The notes under the pieces were generated by a model. It was not told the origin of the DNA, ran no database searches, and saw nothing but the letters and a program-made list of their open reading frames with translations. A DNA stretch of 64,000 bases from Diphasiastrum complanatum (taxonomy: Eukaryota; Streptophyta; Lycopodiopsida; Lycopodiales; Lycopodiaceae): assembly GCA_029204225.1 (NCBI GenBank), contig CM055098.1:574501-638500 (forward strand), in the 5' to 3' direction. Numbering within the stretch: position 1 is the stretch's first letter; each line of letters opens with the position of its first letter. Positions 35,048 to 45,484 of the stretch are shown piece after piece. Made by a program: the position numbers and the translations under genes.

Positions 35048-36123
35048 ATTACGGCTGCTACGGATGCGGCGAAGGACACAGAATTGAAAAATGTCCCTAC
35101 AAGGGACAATATACATCCTGCGGTTATGGACACTATTTCAAGAATTGTCCATTTAAACCTGGAACCAGTGCACCTCTTAACTTCAATGCAATACAACAAC
35201 CAGTAGTTCCAGCAGGGATGCCATCGGAAGGACGACAATTCCACACTCTTATCTTAGCTATTACGCGAACACAAAAGAAGAAGAAAGTGGCTCCCTCACC
35301 ACCACCATCGGTCACTGACGACCAATCCTCAACTTCCGCGCCATATCCGAATGTGAGGGAAGAAAGAAGACAGTACCAAAAAATAAGACACTGGGTACAA
35401 AAAGCACAAGCGGAGGAAAAAGATCAAGAAATAGACAATCCCACAGAACCTCCAGTTGGCGTCGAACCGCAAGCGGGCTCACCACTGTGCACTGATCAGA
35501 ATGATCGGTTGCACCAACATGAACCACCTTTTCACATGGTGGAGCCCAAGGAACTACGCACTGAATGGCTCACACTTTTATTGTCAAGCCATGTTAGTTT
35601 ACCACTCGGAGAACTACTGCGGATTGCACCACAAGCGAAAAGCCTTCTAGCTGAATGGGCCAAAGCCGATGAGGAGCCAATAGCGTCTGAGCCCATATAC
35701 TGTACGAGCTATGAAGAAACAAGTAACGTCCTCCACATCGGAGCAGCATGGGTAAGTGAGGAACACAACATCACTTTACCAATCAAACACAAGAGATACG
35801 AGGTCGAGGCACCAATGGTAGATGGAGGATCGAATGTCAATTTGATCTCCACTACTTTGTATGAAAAATGGGATTTTCAAGGGTTGAAGCCAGCAAGATT
35901 CGCCATCAAGCTAGCAGATCAATCCTGTGTGAAACCAAAAGGTGTAGTTGCCGATATCCCCGTAAAGATAGCAGACATGCAGTTTGTGATTACTTTTGTA
36001 GTCATGGATATACCCGAATCTCCATCTGCATACCGTGTTTTACTGGGAAGACCATGGTTGAGGACTGCGCAAGTAGTACACAACTGGGGTATGAGAAAAC
36101 TCACCTTCGAAAACAGAGAATAG
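35048..36123 (+). pseudogene. Ty3/gypsy gag C-terminus and protease
   Basis: From 35048 the frame reads a zinc knuckle, YGCYGCGEGHRIEKCPYKGQ, then a second imperfect knuckle, SCGYGHYFKNCPF. After a variable linker (basic KKKKV, acidic stretch) comes the aspartic protease: EAPMVDGGSNVNLIS at the active site (DGG where most have DTG/DSG), ADIPVKIADMQFVITFVVMD and a flap-end block YRVLLGRPWL. The frame stops at TAG 36121-36123. The 5' half of gag and the 5' LTR are absent: sequence left of 35.0 kb is unrelated. Confidence 0.85.
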
Positions 36124-36928
36124 GCTGTAAAGGTTGATCCAACTACATGGGCGGTGAAACCTATTGCACCCAAAGCTGATGACGGATCATCTATGACAGG
36201 ATTGATCGCCCAAGGCCAGCCAAGGGAGTCACTATGATTCAAAGACGGATGTCGTAAGATGGATGGATGCGTTAGCAACTATTGACTGCCGGACATGTCA
36301 ATATGAATCAGATTCGGAACCCAGTACATCTTCACCCAAGTGTTACACTATGGACACACCATCACATTTGGGGTGAATATGATACACGTAGCATTGTTGT
36401 CAGCGGAGCCTATTGAGAACCCAGTGGACGATGATCTAGTCCCTTGGAAACATGCTCTAACTTGTAATAAGGAGATTGAACTGACTGATGAACAGCTCCT
36501 ACACCACATGGACCCAAATCGTTATGGAACCAAGAAAGTACCAGCTCAACCACTGCAAAATTCTGCTATGGCGAAAATCTCAAGGATCGATCCACCCAAG
36601 CCACCTGTGAATAAGAAGAATCAGTTGAAGCAATGCTACAACTAGGTGATCCGATGGAGTAATCTACCCGAAGAAGCGATAGCTACAATGGATGTTGATA
36701 TTCGCAACCACGAGGCGAATGTCATGGCAGTCTCGATGAAAGATAACAAGGATGAACCCACCAAATGACAAAATGGGCAAAAAGAAGGTGTTAGACTCCT
36801 TGAAGTCAATAAAGATAGACTCATATACAATGTCATCTTCTACACAGGTGACAGAAAATCAAAAAATGACCAGTCGGGCTAAGATCAATATGCTGAAGAA
36901 GGAATCTTGACGAGCACCAGTTCACGAG
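36124..36928 (+). pseudogene. Ty3/gypsy protease-RT linker remnant
   Basis: In-frame fragments such as 36340-36645 (VALLSAEPIENPVDDDLVPW) and a short frame around 36660-36770 form the poorly conserved linker between protease and reverse transcriptase. Several stops interrupt it. I see no separate gene. Confidence 0.55.
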
Positions 36929-37615
36929 ATGCCTGAGACTTTCAAGAATTATACCTTGGACGACGTGGTAATCATGACGCCGCAAGCCCAGAGAGAACTT
37001 GATCAAAGTCAGGCACCAGCGGAACAAGTCTTTGAGGGACCTGCGCGAACACAGCCGATGAATCTTGCTGAGCCAGGTGAAGAAGAAAAGATAGTGCATG
37101 TGGGAGAGCAGTTAACACCCACACAGTTCAAGAGACTACGATCATTGTTGGTGGAGTATAAAGACTGTTTTGCCTGGAGTTATAGTTACCTGAAGGGCAT
37201 TCCACCAACAGTAGTCCAACACACCATACCCTTGGTGGACGGAGCAGTTTCCAAGGTAAGCCATTATTATCGCTGCAACCCGAATTATACTGAGCTAATC
37301 AAGCAAGAGTTGTAGAAGTTGATCGATGCAAATTTCATCTATGAAATCAAGCACACGGAATGGGTATCACCGATAGTTATAGTACCCAAGAAGAATGACA
37401 AAATGCGGATTTGTGTCAATCTGAAGGCGCTAAATGCAGTCACCAAAAAGGATCATTTTTCTCTACCATTTATGGAAAGTGTCCTTGACAGAGTAGCTGG
37501 CGTCGAAGCCTGCAATTTTCTAGATGGCTTCAGCGGCTACAACCAGGTGAAGATAGCCCCCCAGGACCAGCACAAGACAACATTAGAAAGCCCTAAAGGC
37601 TTTTCAGAAGCTTAA
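36929..37615 (+). pseudogene. Ty3/gypsy reverse transcriptase with catalytic core deleted
   Basis: The frame reads DCFAWSYSYLKGIPPTVVQH, a TAG at 37315, then IKHTEWVSPIVIVPKKNDKM, RICVNLKALNAVTKKDHFSL and FLDGFSGYNQVKIAPQDQHK. Immediately after HKTT the sequence jumps to SPKGFSEA, the start of the connection/RNase H region. The part that should carry the YxDD box (roughly 100 codons) is therefore deleted. It lies between protease and RNase H of one element, all on +. Confidence 0.9.
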
Positions 37616-38057
37616 GGATGCATTGGTTTCAGCACCAATATTATGCCCACCCAATTGGTCTATTGAGTTTCACGTGCATACGGACGCATCGAAGTATGCA
37701 GTTGGAGCAGTCTTAACCCAGCCAGGTGAACACAAAAAAGATTTTCCAATCCGATTTGCAAGCCGACAGCTCAGTGATACCAAAATGAATTATTCAACCA
37801 TAGAGCGGGAAGCACTGACAATGATCTATGCGGTTAAGAAATTTCGTAACTACCTGATGGCCACACATTTTGCTTTTTATACGGACCATCAACCCTTGCT
37901 CTATCTCGTTAACAAAACCTGCAACACCAGAAGAATCACCAGATGGCTACTTCTGTTGTTGGAGTTTGATTTAGTTCGCAAGGGAAAACAACACTACATG
38001 GCAGATCATGTGTCACAAATAAAGGGAAAGGAGATTGCAACCCCAACCCGACGATGA
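37616..38057 (+). pseudogene. Ty3/gypsy RNase H
   Basis: The frame reads APILCPPNWSIEFHVHTDAS, KYAVGAVLTQPGE, NYSTIEREALTMIYAVKKFR, FAFYTDHQPLLYLVNK and HYMADHVSQI. These are the catalytic Asp (TDAS), Glu (EREA) and Asp (YTDH) blocks, plus the ADxLSR-like end with Val-Ser-Gln instead of Leu-Ser-Arg. The domain is essentially complete. Confidence 0.9.
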
Positions 38058-38775
38058 GCTGGTAGATGCTATCTTATTTTACGTGGACACAGTACCAGAA
38101 TGGGCTGTCGACATTGTTGAATATTTAATGCGGGGCCAACCAAACAAATCACTACCAAAGGTGAAACAACGAAAACTGATCTTGAAGGCTAGACCTTATC
38201 AACTGATAGTCGGCCAGTTGTATCGAAGAGGACCAGACGGAATTCTTTGGCGGTGTATTCTTCTTCATGAGGCCACCCAGATTATTTTGCTTTCACATGA
38301 AGGCATGGGTGAATGCCATTTTGCATCCGACATTACAGTTCGCAAGATCCTGCAATCAGGATGTTGGTGGCCAACGATTCATAAGGATATAGAGAAATAT
38401 AAGTGCGATGTGTGCCAAAGGGCGAGAAGGCCAACGAGATTGAATTATGACCTACTGCACCCGGTCTTAGCCCAAGCACCATTCGAAAAGTGGGGATTGG
38501 ATTACATCGGTCCAATTCACCCTACAGCAAGGAGTTCCCATGTTCGATACATAATCGTAGCCACAGACTACCTCACCAAGTGGGTCGAAGCCAAGGCAAT
38601 AAGAGTAGCTGAGGCTAGAACCACTACCAAGTTCCTTTATGAAAATATCATTGTGCGCTTTGGATGCCCGGTAGAGCTAGTCAGCGATCGCAGAAGTCAT
38701 TTCATCAATGAGACCATCAAGGTCTTGTTGGAGGAATTCTTCGTGATCCACAGAACCAGTATCCATCATGGATAA
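38035..38775 (+). pseudogene. Ty3/gypsy integrase, truncated
   Basis: The HHCC zinc domain is present (HEGMGECHFASDITVRKILQ...CDVCQRARR). The core keeps the first catalytic Asp (KWGLDYIGPIHP, Asp of LDYIG) and the second (ELVSDRRSHFI). The frame then ends at HRTSIHHG plus TAA, before the catalytic Glu. The C-terminal third and any chromodomain are lost. Sequence from 38776 to 38900 keeps a short pol-like frame but is not clearly part of it. Domain wording resembles the non-chromovirus (Tat/Athila-like) plant lineage, which is an inference. Confidence 0.9.
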
Positions 38776-38905
38776 TGGATATTTATTTTTTATAGTCACT
38801 TTATTAAGCCTCTTGTAATTCACACACCAGAGGCGGACAAAGTGGACGCTATACTAAATCGGCAGAGTGCCGAGGGACCGATACTACTTCAGGCCGTGGG
38901 TCCTG

Positions 38906-39578
38906 TTGGGGGAATTCTCAACAAACTGTAAATAAATAAAATCGTCCAATAAAATGTATTGCAAGGGCATGGCATCCTGCGCGTATAAGCCCATGGACCA
39001 ATGAGCACCCAAGCCAAAGTGTAAATAAAATAAAATAGACTTGGGCCTTTGTAATTAAAATAAAACTTGAGGCCCAAAGTCAATTTTAAACTTAGAGTTT
39101 ACTTTTTAAAGTTGGGTCCAATTTTGGACTCACATGAATCTTGTGATTTCCAATGTACTTTTTGTGGACCCTTGGATCAAGTTGGGTCCAAGATGAATGG
39201 ATAGGATCAATGTGAATATTAGCCCATAGGATTGAGGGGCAAGGGCCTTCTCCATTTTATTAAAAGGCATCATTTGTACACTATTTGCATGCTTAATAGA
39301 GAGGAGGAGACTCTACTATTTTGAGAGCTCAAGCATCCTCATTTGCTAATCAATCTTGCTGCTATTGTTGTGTTTGCTTGTTATTTCCATTTCTTCCATG
39401 CTTTTTGTTTGTGATTAGTTAAGGTTTCTTCATAAGCAATGACATTGAGCATTTGAGCTAACCTCCATCTCATCTCTCTCTCTCTCTCTCTTTCTCTCTT
39501 CTCTTCTTTCTTACTCTTCTTGTCTATCCTTTCCCTTCACCCAAAAGCATGATGAATGTTAGTGTAGAGGAGTAGAGT
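38906..39578 (+). repeat. LTR-like segment, same family as 50.30-50.99 kb
   Basis: It begins TGTTGGGGGAATTC after the gypsy remnant and shares with 50.3-50.7 kb the stretches 'ggcatcctg.g.gtataagcc', 'ccaatgagcac', 'aggcccaaagtcaa' and 'actcacatgaatc.tgtga', ending in CT-rich sequence. It may be the 3' LTR of the gypsy element or of another element. Its right part is cut at the start of the 39.58-45.79 kb element. Confidence 0.6.
39470..39500. repeat. (CT)n tract in LTR-like segment
   Basis: Short CT run followed by pyrimidine-rich sequence, matching the CT-rich part of the related LTR at 50.73-50.93 kb. Confidence 0.8.
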
Positions 39579-39591
39579 TAACATGATGACA

Positions 39592-40371
39592 AAAAAAAAG
39601 AGAAATAACTTGAAGACCCATTTTTTTTGAATTTATTAAATTTTTTAAAAAAGTATCCAAATTTAAAATACTTCAAATAAATATATTGTAATGGTAAAAA
39701 AATGTTGTATTTTGCAAGAAAATAATTTAAGCTACAAAAATTTGGTCAATAGATTTTTATAAATAGCTTAAAATTAGCTTATATTAAATAATAATACTAT
39801 TTAAAATAAAATCATTAGATACACAACCACTAATATACCTAAAAAATATTTTTTGCTTACTAAAAACAAAAGTTATAGTTTTTTTTTTTTAGAATTTTAA
39901 AAGTTTTCTAAATTACAATTCTTGTATCAAAAAAAATATTTTTAAAATTATGTTAAAAATTTAAATCAATATTTTTTAAAATTTTAAAATTTTAAAAATC
40001 TTTACTACACCCACGTAAGTTTATTTGATATTTAGACATTAAATAAACGCAAATAAAACTACTTTACAATAATCAAGATTAAATTATTTGTGATAATATT
40101 TAAATCACCCTGAAAAAAATCTAATTTTTTTTCAATTCTTATGATTTTTAACAATATTTCTTTTACAAAAAATATTATAAAAACACATCTAAAATTAAAA
40201 TATTGTAAACTTGACAAATCATTACAATTTTAATTTTTGGTAATAATTATCAATGTTAAAGTTTTTAAAATATTTCAGATTTATAATTTTAAATCATTAA
40301 AAAATAAATTAAAAAATATTAAATCAATAAAAAAAAATTCAAACACAATACATCAAAAAATATAAATACAA
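39592..40371. other. AT-rich non-coding left flank of the element
   Basis: Very AT-rich, with many A and T runs and no open frame of note. It lies 3' of the methyltransferase-like gene and probably contains its untranslated end. Confidence 0.5.
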
Positions 40372-41531
40372 TTATTCTTTAAAATAAAAGAGAATTTTGT
40401 ATTCCCAAAAATCATCGATGTCATTTACACCTTTTTCTTTTGTTTTTTCTTGAGTAGTCACTATACTATCAAGTGTCACCTCTTCTACAATTTCCTCGAC
40501 TACAGTTACTACATTGTAATCTTGAACCAAGACATCAGCAAATTCTCCTGTGTCGTCTACTTTTTCGCTAGCAGGAGGCTGAGGTTCCTTGGACAAGAGA
40601 ATTATTGTATCCTCGCTGTCCAAACTCTTTCCCACCTCAGATAATTCATTTGGCAAAATTGAAAGAGATTTCATTCTCATTTTTATAAAATCAACTAAAT
40701 TAGTATCTAAATCTACTGCAGCAACATGTCTACCTTTTGGAACAGCACATGCGCTTGTAGTGGCGCTACCGCTAAATAAATCTAAAACCCAATCAACTGG
40801 GTGAGAAAAAATATCAATCAAATGATTAATTAGTTGTTGTGGCTTTTGGTAGAGACAAGTCATAGAATCCGTCATTGGATTTTTTAATTTCTTTGTCACA
40901 GTTGGATATTGGAACAAGTTTCCAAAACTTGTCAGTCCGGAAGTGTTATAATACAACATCGAGTGTTTGTCATCCAAAAAATAATAACCGATGGTTATGT
41001 ATTCTATTTCATTGCAAAGTCGAGCTCCTCCCGAGTTCTTGACATTGGGCTTGTACCTGACATGGAACATTACAAGTAAAATCAATTTAGAATTTTAATT
41101 TAAAATAAAAAATTTAAAATAAAATTATGAATTAAAATATGAATTGATAATTCAGGAACTTAAAAACTTACCACACAACATTCTCAGGTCCCGCATTACA
41201 AAAAGTTAGTAGAGCTTTCTGTACTGATGCTGACTGCCAAAAAGAATGAAAAATAACAACTCTCTAAATTGGAGAAGTTGTGACTTCAAGAAGGCCCTGC
41301 ATAAAACTATGGATTTTAATGAATTTGAAAGGAGTATCATCATTTAATGATTCCTTCATCTAAAATCCATATGATATATCAGCGATGCAGAGTGTATAAG
41401 GTCTTTTTCTTAAAATCTTTGAAATTTATCTGCAATCGCCCTCCTCAACCTTTTGAACTCCGTAATGAATAGACCTAATCTTTTCCCTCAGCAATAGCAG
41501 CTAAAACCATTTTTAAACATTGCTTCATGCT
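40372..41531 (-). pseudogene. Beta-class N6-adenine/N4-cytosine DNA methyltransferase-like (N6_N4_Mtase family)
   Basis: Exons 41531-41173 and 41057-40372 are joined by an intron with gtaagt/cag borders that restores VVWYKPNVKNSGGARLCNEI. The order is a catalytic (D/N)PPY-like site read as CIADISYGF, then the variable part, then CLYQKPQQLINHLIDIF (motif X), then VLDLFSGSATTSACA (motif I, SAM binding), then HVAAVDLDTNLVDF. Catalytic site before SAM site is the beta-class order of bacterial CcrM/MboII-type enzymes, which methylate adenine N6 or cytosine N4. An acidic, valine-rich tail follows to a natural stop. Lesions: stops after ISYGF and TSPI, one near 41430, and at least one frameshift; ISY replaces PPY. 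It is dead now but was spliced like a eukaryotic gene. Confidence 0.75.
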
Positions 41532-41669
41532 CTGGACAGAATAAAAAATCAAGTTTCAAATATAATGACTAAAAGCTTACATCTAAAAGTTTAAATAATT
41601 TTATATCTAATAACAACGATGCTAAGCATGAAACAAACATGATTAAAAATATATTTCATAATTACTCAC

Positions 41670-42046
41670 CAAAGCAACTAGAGCTTTATCAAAATAGGCT
41701 TTTATGGCCTCGTCCTGACAAAGTCGGATCTTTATCATAGTCTCGTTCAGAATAAAAATAGAACGAGACTTATCTGTCTCCTTTACAAGTATATTCACAA
41801 AACCTTCTTCTTGATTCTCATCTGGTTGATCACCAAGCAATCTTCCTTGAACTTTGAATTGCGAGTCTCCTTTGCTAGGCTTCTCAGCTAAATGAATAAA
41901 AAGCTCCGAAAGCTTTGTGTTGTTGACCCCTTTGGTGAAATAGTACATGAATTTTTTCTTATCTTTTAACAGAATATCTTGAGGTTTTCCCGAAATTTTA
42001 AAAGAAATCCTCGACATTTCAAAAATTATCAAAGACAATTGAAAAT
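41670..42046 (-). pseudogene. Upstream exon of the methyltransferase-like gene
   Basis: The minus frame runs from acceptor tttttttgcag (42047) to donor gtgagt (41669), reading LSLIIFEMSRISFKISGKPQ, YYFTKGVNNTKLSELFIHLA and DEAIKAYFDKALVAL. It joins in phase to SMKQCLKMVLAAIAEGKD at 41531. I recognise no domain in it. It would be the N-terminal region, perhaps for target recognition or protein contact. It is uninterrupted over 125 codons, unlike the downstream exon. Confidence 0.5.
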
Positions 42047-42250
42047 CTGCAAAAAAAAAAAAAGACTTTTTAGGAAAATTTAAAACGCTATCTTAATAAA
42101 AATGCTGAAAACTTTAATAACAAGCTATTTTTGTGATTTTTTTTTTTTAAAAACAAAACTACAAATTCAACATATTTTCTTACTAAAATATCTCAAAAGG
42201 ATCACTTTTCTGAGACAAAGCGTTGTAAAACAAGAAAATACGAGTAGCGA

Positions 42251-42756
42251 CCTATGCTAAGCATAGGTTGTGGTCGAGTCCTTACTAACAACTTATGCTT
42301 AGCATAGGACGGAGGCGGGATTCTTCAATTCTAACCTCCTTTTGACCTATGCTAAGCATAGCTTTAATCTCTGGTCATGTTCCAACCTATGCTCAACATA
42401 GGTTAGCAAGCAAATTGCGAAGACATCCTATACTCAGCATAGGTCGTTACTCGCGCGCTCTTGTCCAACCTATGCTGAGCATAAGATGTCTTCACTATTT
42501 GCTTGCTAACCTATGCTAAGCATAGGTTGGAAGAGGAATCCTATGCCGAGCATAGGATATGCTAAGCCGGAATCCTATGCTGAGCATAGGATATTACTAA
42601 GGACCCGAGCACAACCTATGCTCACCATAGGTTAAAGGAGAGGACTTGTGCAGGCACCTATGCTGAGCATAGGTTACCCATGTTGCAAGAAAATGAATAC
42701 AAATTAAAATATGAATATTTTCTAATGCAAGAATTTATTACCCATGCTAAGCATAG
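42251..42756. promoter_or_regulatory. Array of 17-bp palindromes, CCTATGCT-N-AGCATAGG
   Basis: Copies start at 42251, 42292, 42346, 42386, 42427, 42469, 42510, 42540, 42574, 42615, 42657 and 42741, with a degenerate one near 42557. The arms are conserved while the centre base is A, T, C or G. Most start-to-start distances are 40-42 bp (the last is 84). Spacers differ in sequence but mirror each other: 'gttagcaagcaaat' at 42403 returns inverted near 42509, and 'ttgtggtcgagtcctta' at 42268 returns inverted near 42614. The whole array is thus an imperfect palindrome centred near 42455. It lies between two divergent genes, so it probably binds a dimeric protein encoded by the element. Confidence 0.85.
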
Positions 42757-42785
42757 AGCAAAGGTAGAAAATGACAATAATCTTA

Positions 42786-42890
42786 CCGTTAAGAAATCTA
42801 GAAGCAAGAACGTATGTGAAATCTTATAAAAAGACGTGACTTGGTCGTAGCGATTGCTCTGGCAGTACGTGGGCTTCTGAATTCGCAAAT
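42786..42890 (-). other. Possible leader exon of the methyltransferase-like gene
   Basis: The minus strand has a good donor, cttaacg/gtaagatt, at about 42786. A transcript starting to its right would place the palindrome array inside the first intron. This is an inference from the splice site only. Confidence 0.3.
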
Positions 42891-43027
42891 GAGGTGAGTT
42901 ATGTTTGGACTATGGTCCTTAAATAAATTTTTTTTCGAGACCCCCGTCTCACGCTAGTCCTCCAGCTTACTTCGGGACCAAGTTGCCGCAACTCACCTCA
43001 CCCCACGCCGACCTCGAGTATTAGCCC

Positions 43028-43081
43028 GGACAGTCCAAACCTAACCCTAACTCTAGCTTTAAACCTAACCCTAGCCCTAAG
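43028..43081. repeat. Degenerate telomere-like CCCTAA repeats
   Basis: aaacctaaccctaactctag, then aaacctaaccctagccctaa: about seven imperfect CCCTAA/CCTAA units in the divergent control region. Confidence 0.6.
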
Positions 43082-43289
43082 AATGCTGCCAAACAATATT
43101 TAAGACATGGTAGCCGCCAAATTTTTTATTAACCAGTTATTTTTTAGGCTTGTTGCTCATTTGCATTTAGTTGGTTTTTCTGTGTGCGTCTATTGAGGTT
43201 CGCATAGATTTTTATTTGTTTTATGACCAGCATAGGTTGTAGTTATGTTTGAGGAGCACATTTAGTGTGGTGTTAACTATTTGAATGGT

Positions 43290-43306
43290 TCTATGCTTAG
43301 CATAAG
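43290..43306. promoter_or_regulatory. Outlying copy of the element palindrome
   Basis: tctatgcttagcataag matches the 17-bp palindrome with two or three changes and lies right before the rightward open frame. A half-site (agcatagg) lies at about 43230. Confidence 0.55.
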
Positions 43307-44565
43307 TACATAGTTAAATTTTTTTTTGAGGTTACGATATCAAGTAGTTCTACCTCTTCTATTCCAGTAGTTGTAACACTATATGTTGCAACAAGTGCAA
43401 CATCTTCATCTGACATTCTCAATGAAAACTTTTTTTATAAAGCCACTCCTGAATCTGAACATATTTTGGTAAACGATGTGGCATCGTCATCATTTACCCA
43501 TTCATCATTTGAAATTTCTCAAGCAAGTACTTTTCAGGAAATGACGCCTGTAACTCAGCTTGTATCAAATCTTTCGACCTCGTCCTCCTCTTCAAATACA
43601 GGCTCGGCACAACTAGAACATTGTTCTTTTGAACAAGTTGAATCATTGAGTGATGAGTCAAAAGCTTCAATTCACTCGGTTACTGATTCTAGTAAATCAA
43701 CAGATCTACGTAAGTCTGTTGATCCGCGACGTTCAAGCTTTTCTCATGTTCGTAGAAAACCTTTTCAAGGGTTGGAGCCAGAATTTTCAGTCATGAAATT
43801 CCAACACCTTCTCAACCAGTTCAAGCACCTACTAGTGTCACAGGTTCAATTTATAGATCAGACTCCAAACAAAAAGAAAAATACAAGAGAGACTTGAGAT
43901 CCTCACCCGATTTAACGAATCGTCAAAAATAGTTGATTACAAAATTTGAGATTCGAAAGGTACGAAATATTATTTGCTGCTCATCCTGTTGTTTGCAAAA
44001 GCTGAGTATCAGAGAAATTGAAGAATTAAGATCAAACTTCTTTTTACGAAGTAAGGATGAGAGAAATTACTATTTGTGTGCAACAGTGAGGCCGGACAAA
44101 AATTCATATTCGTATTTTTTAAATGCTTTGGAGGTTTGTCGCAAAGCTTACAAAGTAGTTCACACAATCGAAAACTCACACTTCAACAAATGCGTGCACG
44201 ACTTCAGAAAGACCCAACATCATGGGGATCCTTACAAGGTCGAACTGTTTCTCCAGATGCTTTAAATTCAACTGCTTGGCAAAAGCATTTCATAGATGTG
44301 CATGGAGAAAAATTGCCTAATTTCTTATATTTTCACTTGTCGGATAATTTTACAAAATTAGAAATATTTTTTATGTACAAAGAGTTTGCAAAAACAAAAA
44401 ATGTTCCCTATTTGAGTTACTCATATTTTCTTAGAATTTGAGAAAGAGATTTTGGACTGGTAAAATTCTCAAAAAATCACGAATGATAGTATGCTCCACT
44501 TGCGAGTTGTTAAAGTCTGCAAAACAACTTGCAAAGACCAATGATGAGAAAAGTAAATATTAATC
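43300..44565 (+). pseudogene. Transposase-like protein with DUF7869-type N-terminal motif order, decayed
   Basis: The open frame from about 43300 gives a Ser/Thr-rich low-complexity N-terminus to about 43790. After a frameshift and a TAG (43929) it continues IRKVRNIICCSSCCLQKLSI, REIEELRSNFFLRSKDERNY, LEVCRKAYKVVHTIENSHF, frame change, ALNSTAWQKHFIDVHGEKLP, YLSYSYFLRI, stop, ERDFGLVKFSKNHE, frame change, and the zinc-like CSTCELLKSAKQLAK. The order (Cys-rich start, VCR.A...H.I, A..WL..F....GE.LP, S.F...W...F..V, F.KC..C) matches the region before the DUF7869 core in transposon-like proteins of plants and animals, as I recall the family. At least three frameshifts and two stops show decay. Confidence 0.55.
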
Positions 44566-44670
44566 AAATTTGTCATTCATTTTAATACTTTCTGTTTTAA
44601 AAAAATTTATGTTGCAGTCTTTTTGAACACCATTATGGTATGATCTTTATTTTATTAAATAAGTGAATTA

Positions 44671-45484
44671 TTGTATTTTCAGTGGATGTTGGAACAAAAA
44701 CTGAGTTTGCTCAATCTCGAACATACATCAACAACTGATGAATTTCATTGGCCTCATAAATTAGGAACATCAACTACAACTGTCGAACCTTCAAATCTTC
44801 CTCGAGATAATGATTTCCTGCACTTGTGCAAGGTGAGGAACGTGAAATTTATGTGGGCTCAAGAAAGAATAGGCAAAGTGTAAAAGTTGCAAAAATGAAA
44901 TGGCGCAGTGATTTGAATGAAATCCCAATTGGAAGCCTTGTTGCACTTCTAGCTTTAGAAAACAATGAAGGACATCCATTTTGGATTGTCAAAGTACTTG
45001 GTTTTATTCAAAATAGCAATCAAACAAAAGTACTACGTGTCCATTGGTTGCGCACAACTTCAACGAATGCTTTTTTGGGAAGGTACAAACTCGAAATGTT
45101 GCAAGTAGATCAAAAGAGCAAGAGAAAGCGATTGTCAAAAAATCAACCAAGAGTCGACGATTTGAATCTACAAGATGTAGATGTTTTGGCATTTAATTTT
45201 AAATTAACAATGACCAATCATCTAGGAAAGTCAACAATATCTATATTGAAAGAACGACTTAGATTACTTGAAAAACCATCATCCTCCACTCGTCATCAAC
45301 AGAGAAAAGCTGATTTACAAGGTTTTTTGTGAACATTAGACACGGATTCTGAGGAAGACATGCCAGTTGACTCTGATGAAGAAGACGAGTCTTCCACTTC
45401 ATCAGCTGAAAACGAGAGTGCTGAGAATATGTCAAGTTCTGAATTGAGAGGCATCAGTGAAAATTCCTTAGAAAATGTACCTTA
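44671..45484 (+). pseudogene. C-terminal part of the transposase-like gene
   Basis: After probable loss of the central core, 44671-44825 and, in a shifted frame, 44826-45334 read KVAKMKWRSDLNEIPIGSLV and GHPFWIVKVLGFIQNSNQTK, then KVLRVHWLRTT. This V.G..VA...PFW..KV......VHW pattern is a small beta-barrel (chromo/BAH-like) region often found at the end of DUF7869-type proteins. An in-frame TGA at 45332-45334 is followed by an acidic tail (DTDSEEDMPVDSDEEDESS) to TAA at 45484, so the TGA is probably a late mutation. Confidence 0.5.

Noticed and set aside
35218-36123. 301-codon frame considered as a host gene
   Set aside because: Zinc knuckles upstream and retropepsin blocks inside, followed by RT, RNase H and integrase, identify a gypsy Gag-Pro.
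42251-42756. Palindrome array considered as a CRISPR array
   Set aside because: This is plant nuclear DNA with no cas genes; arms are only 8 bp, and spacers are mirrored across the array, not independent.
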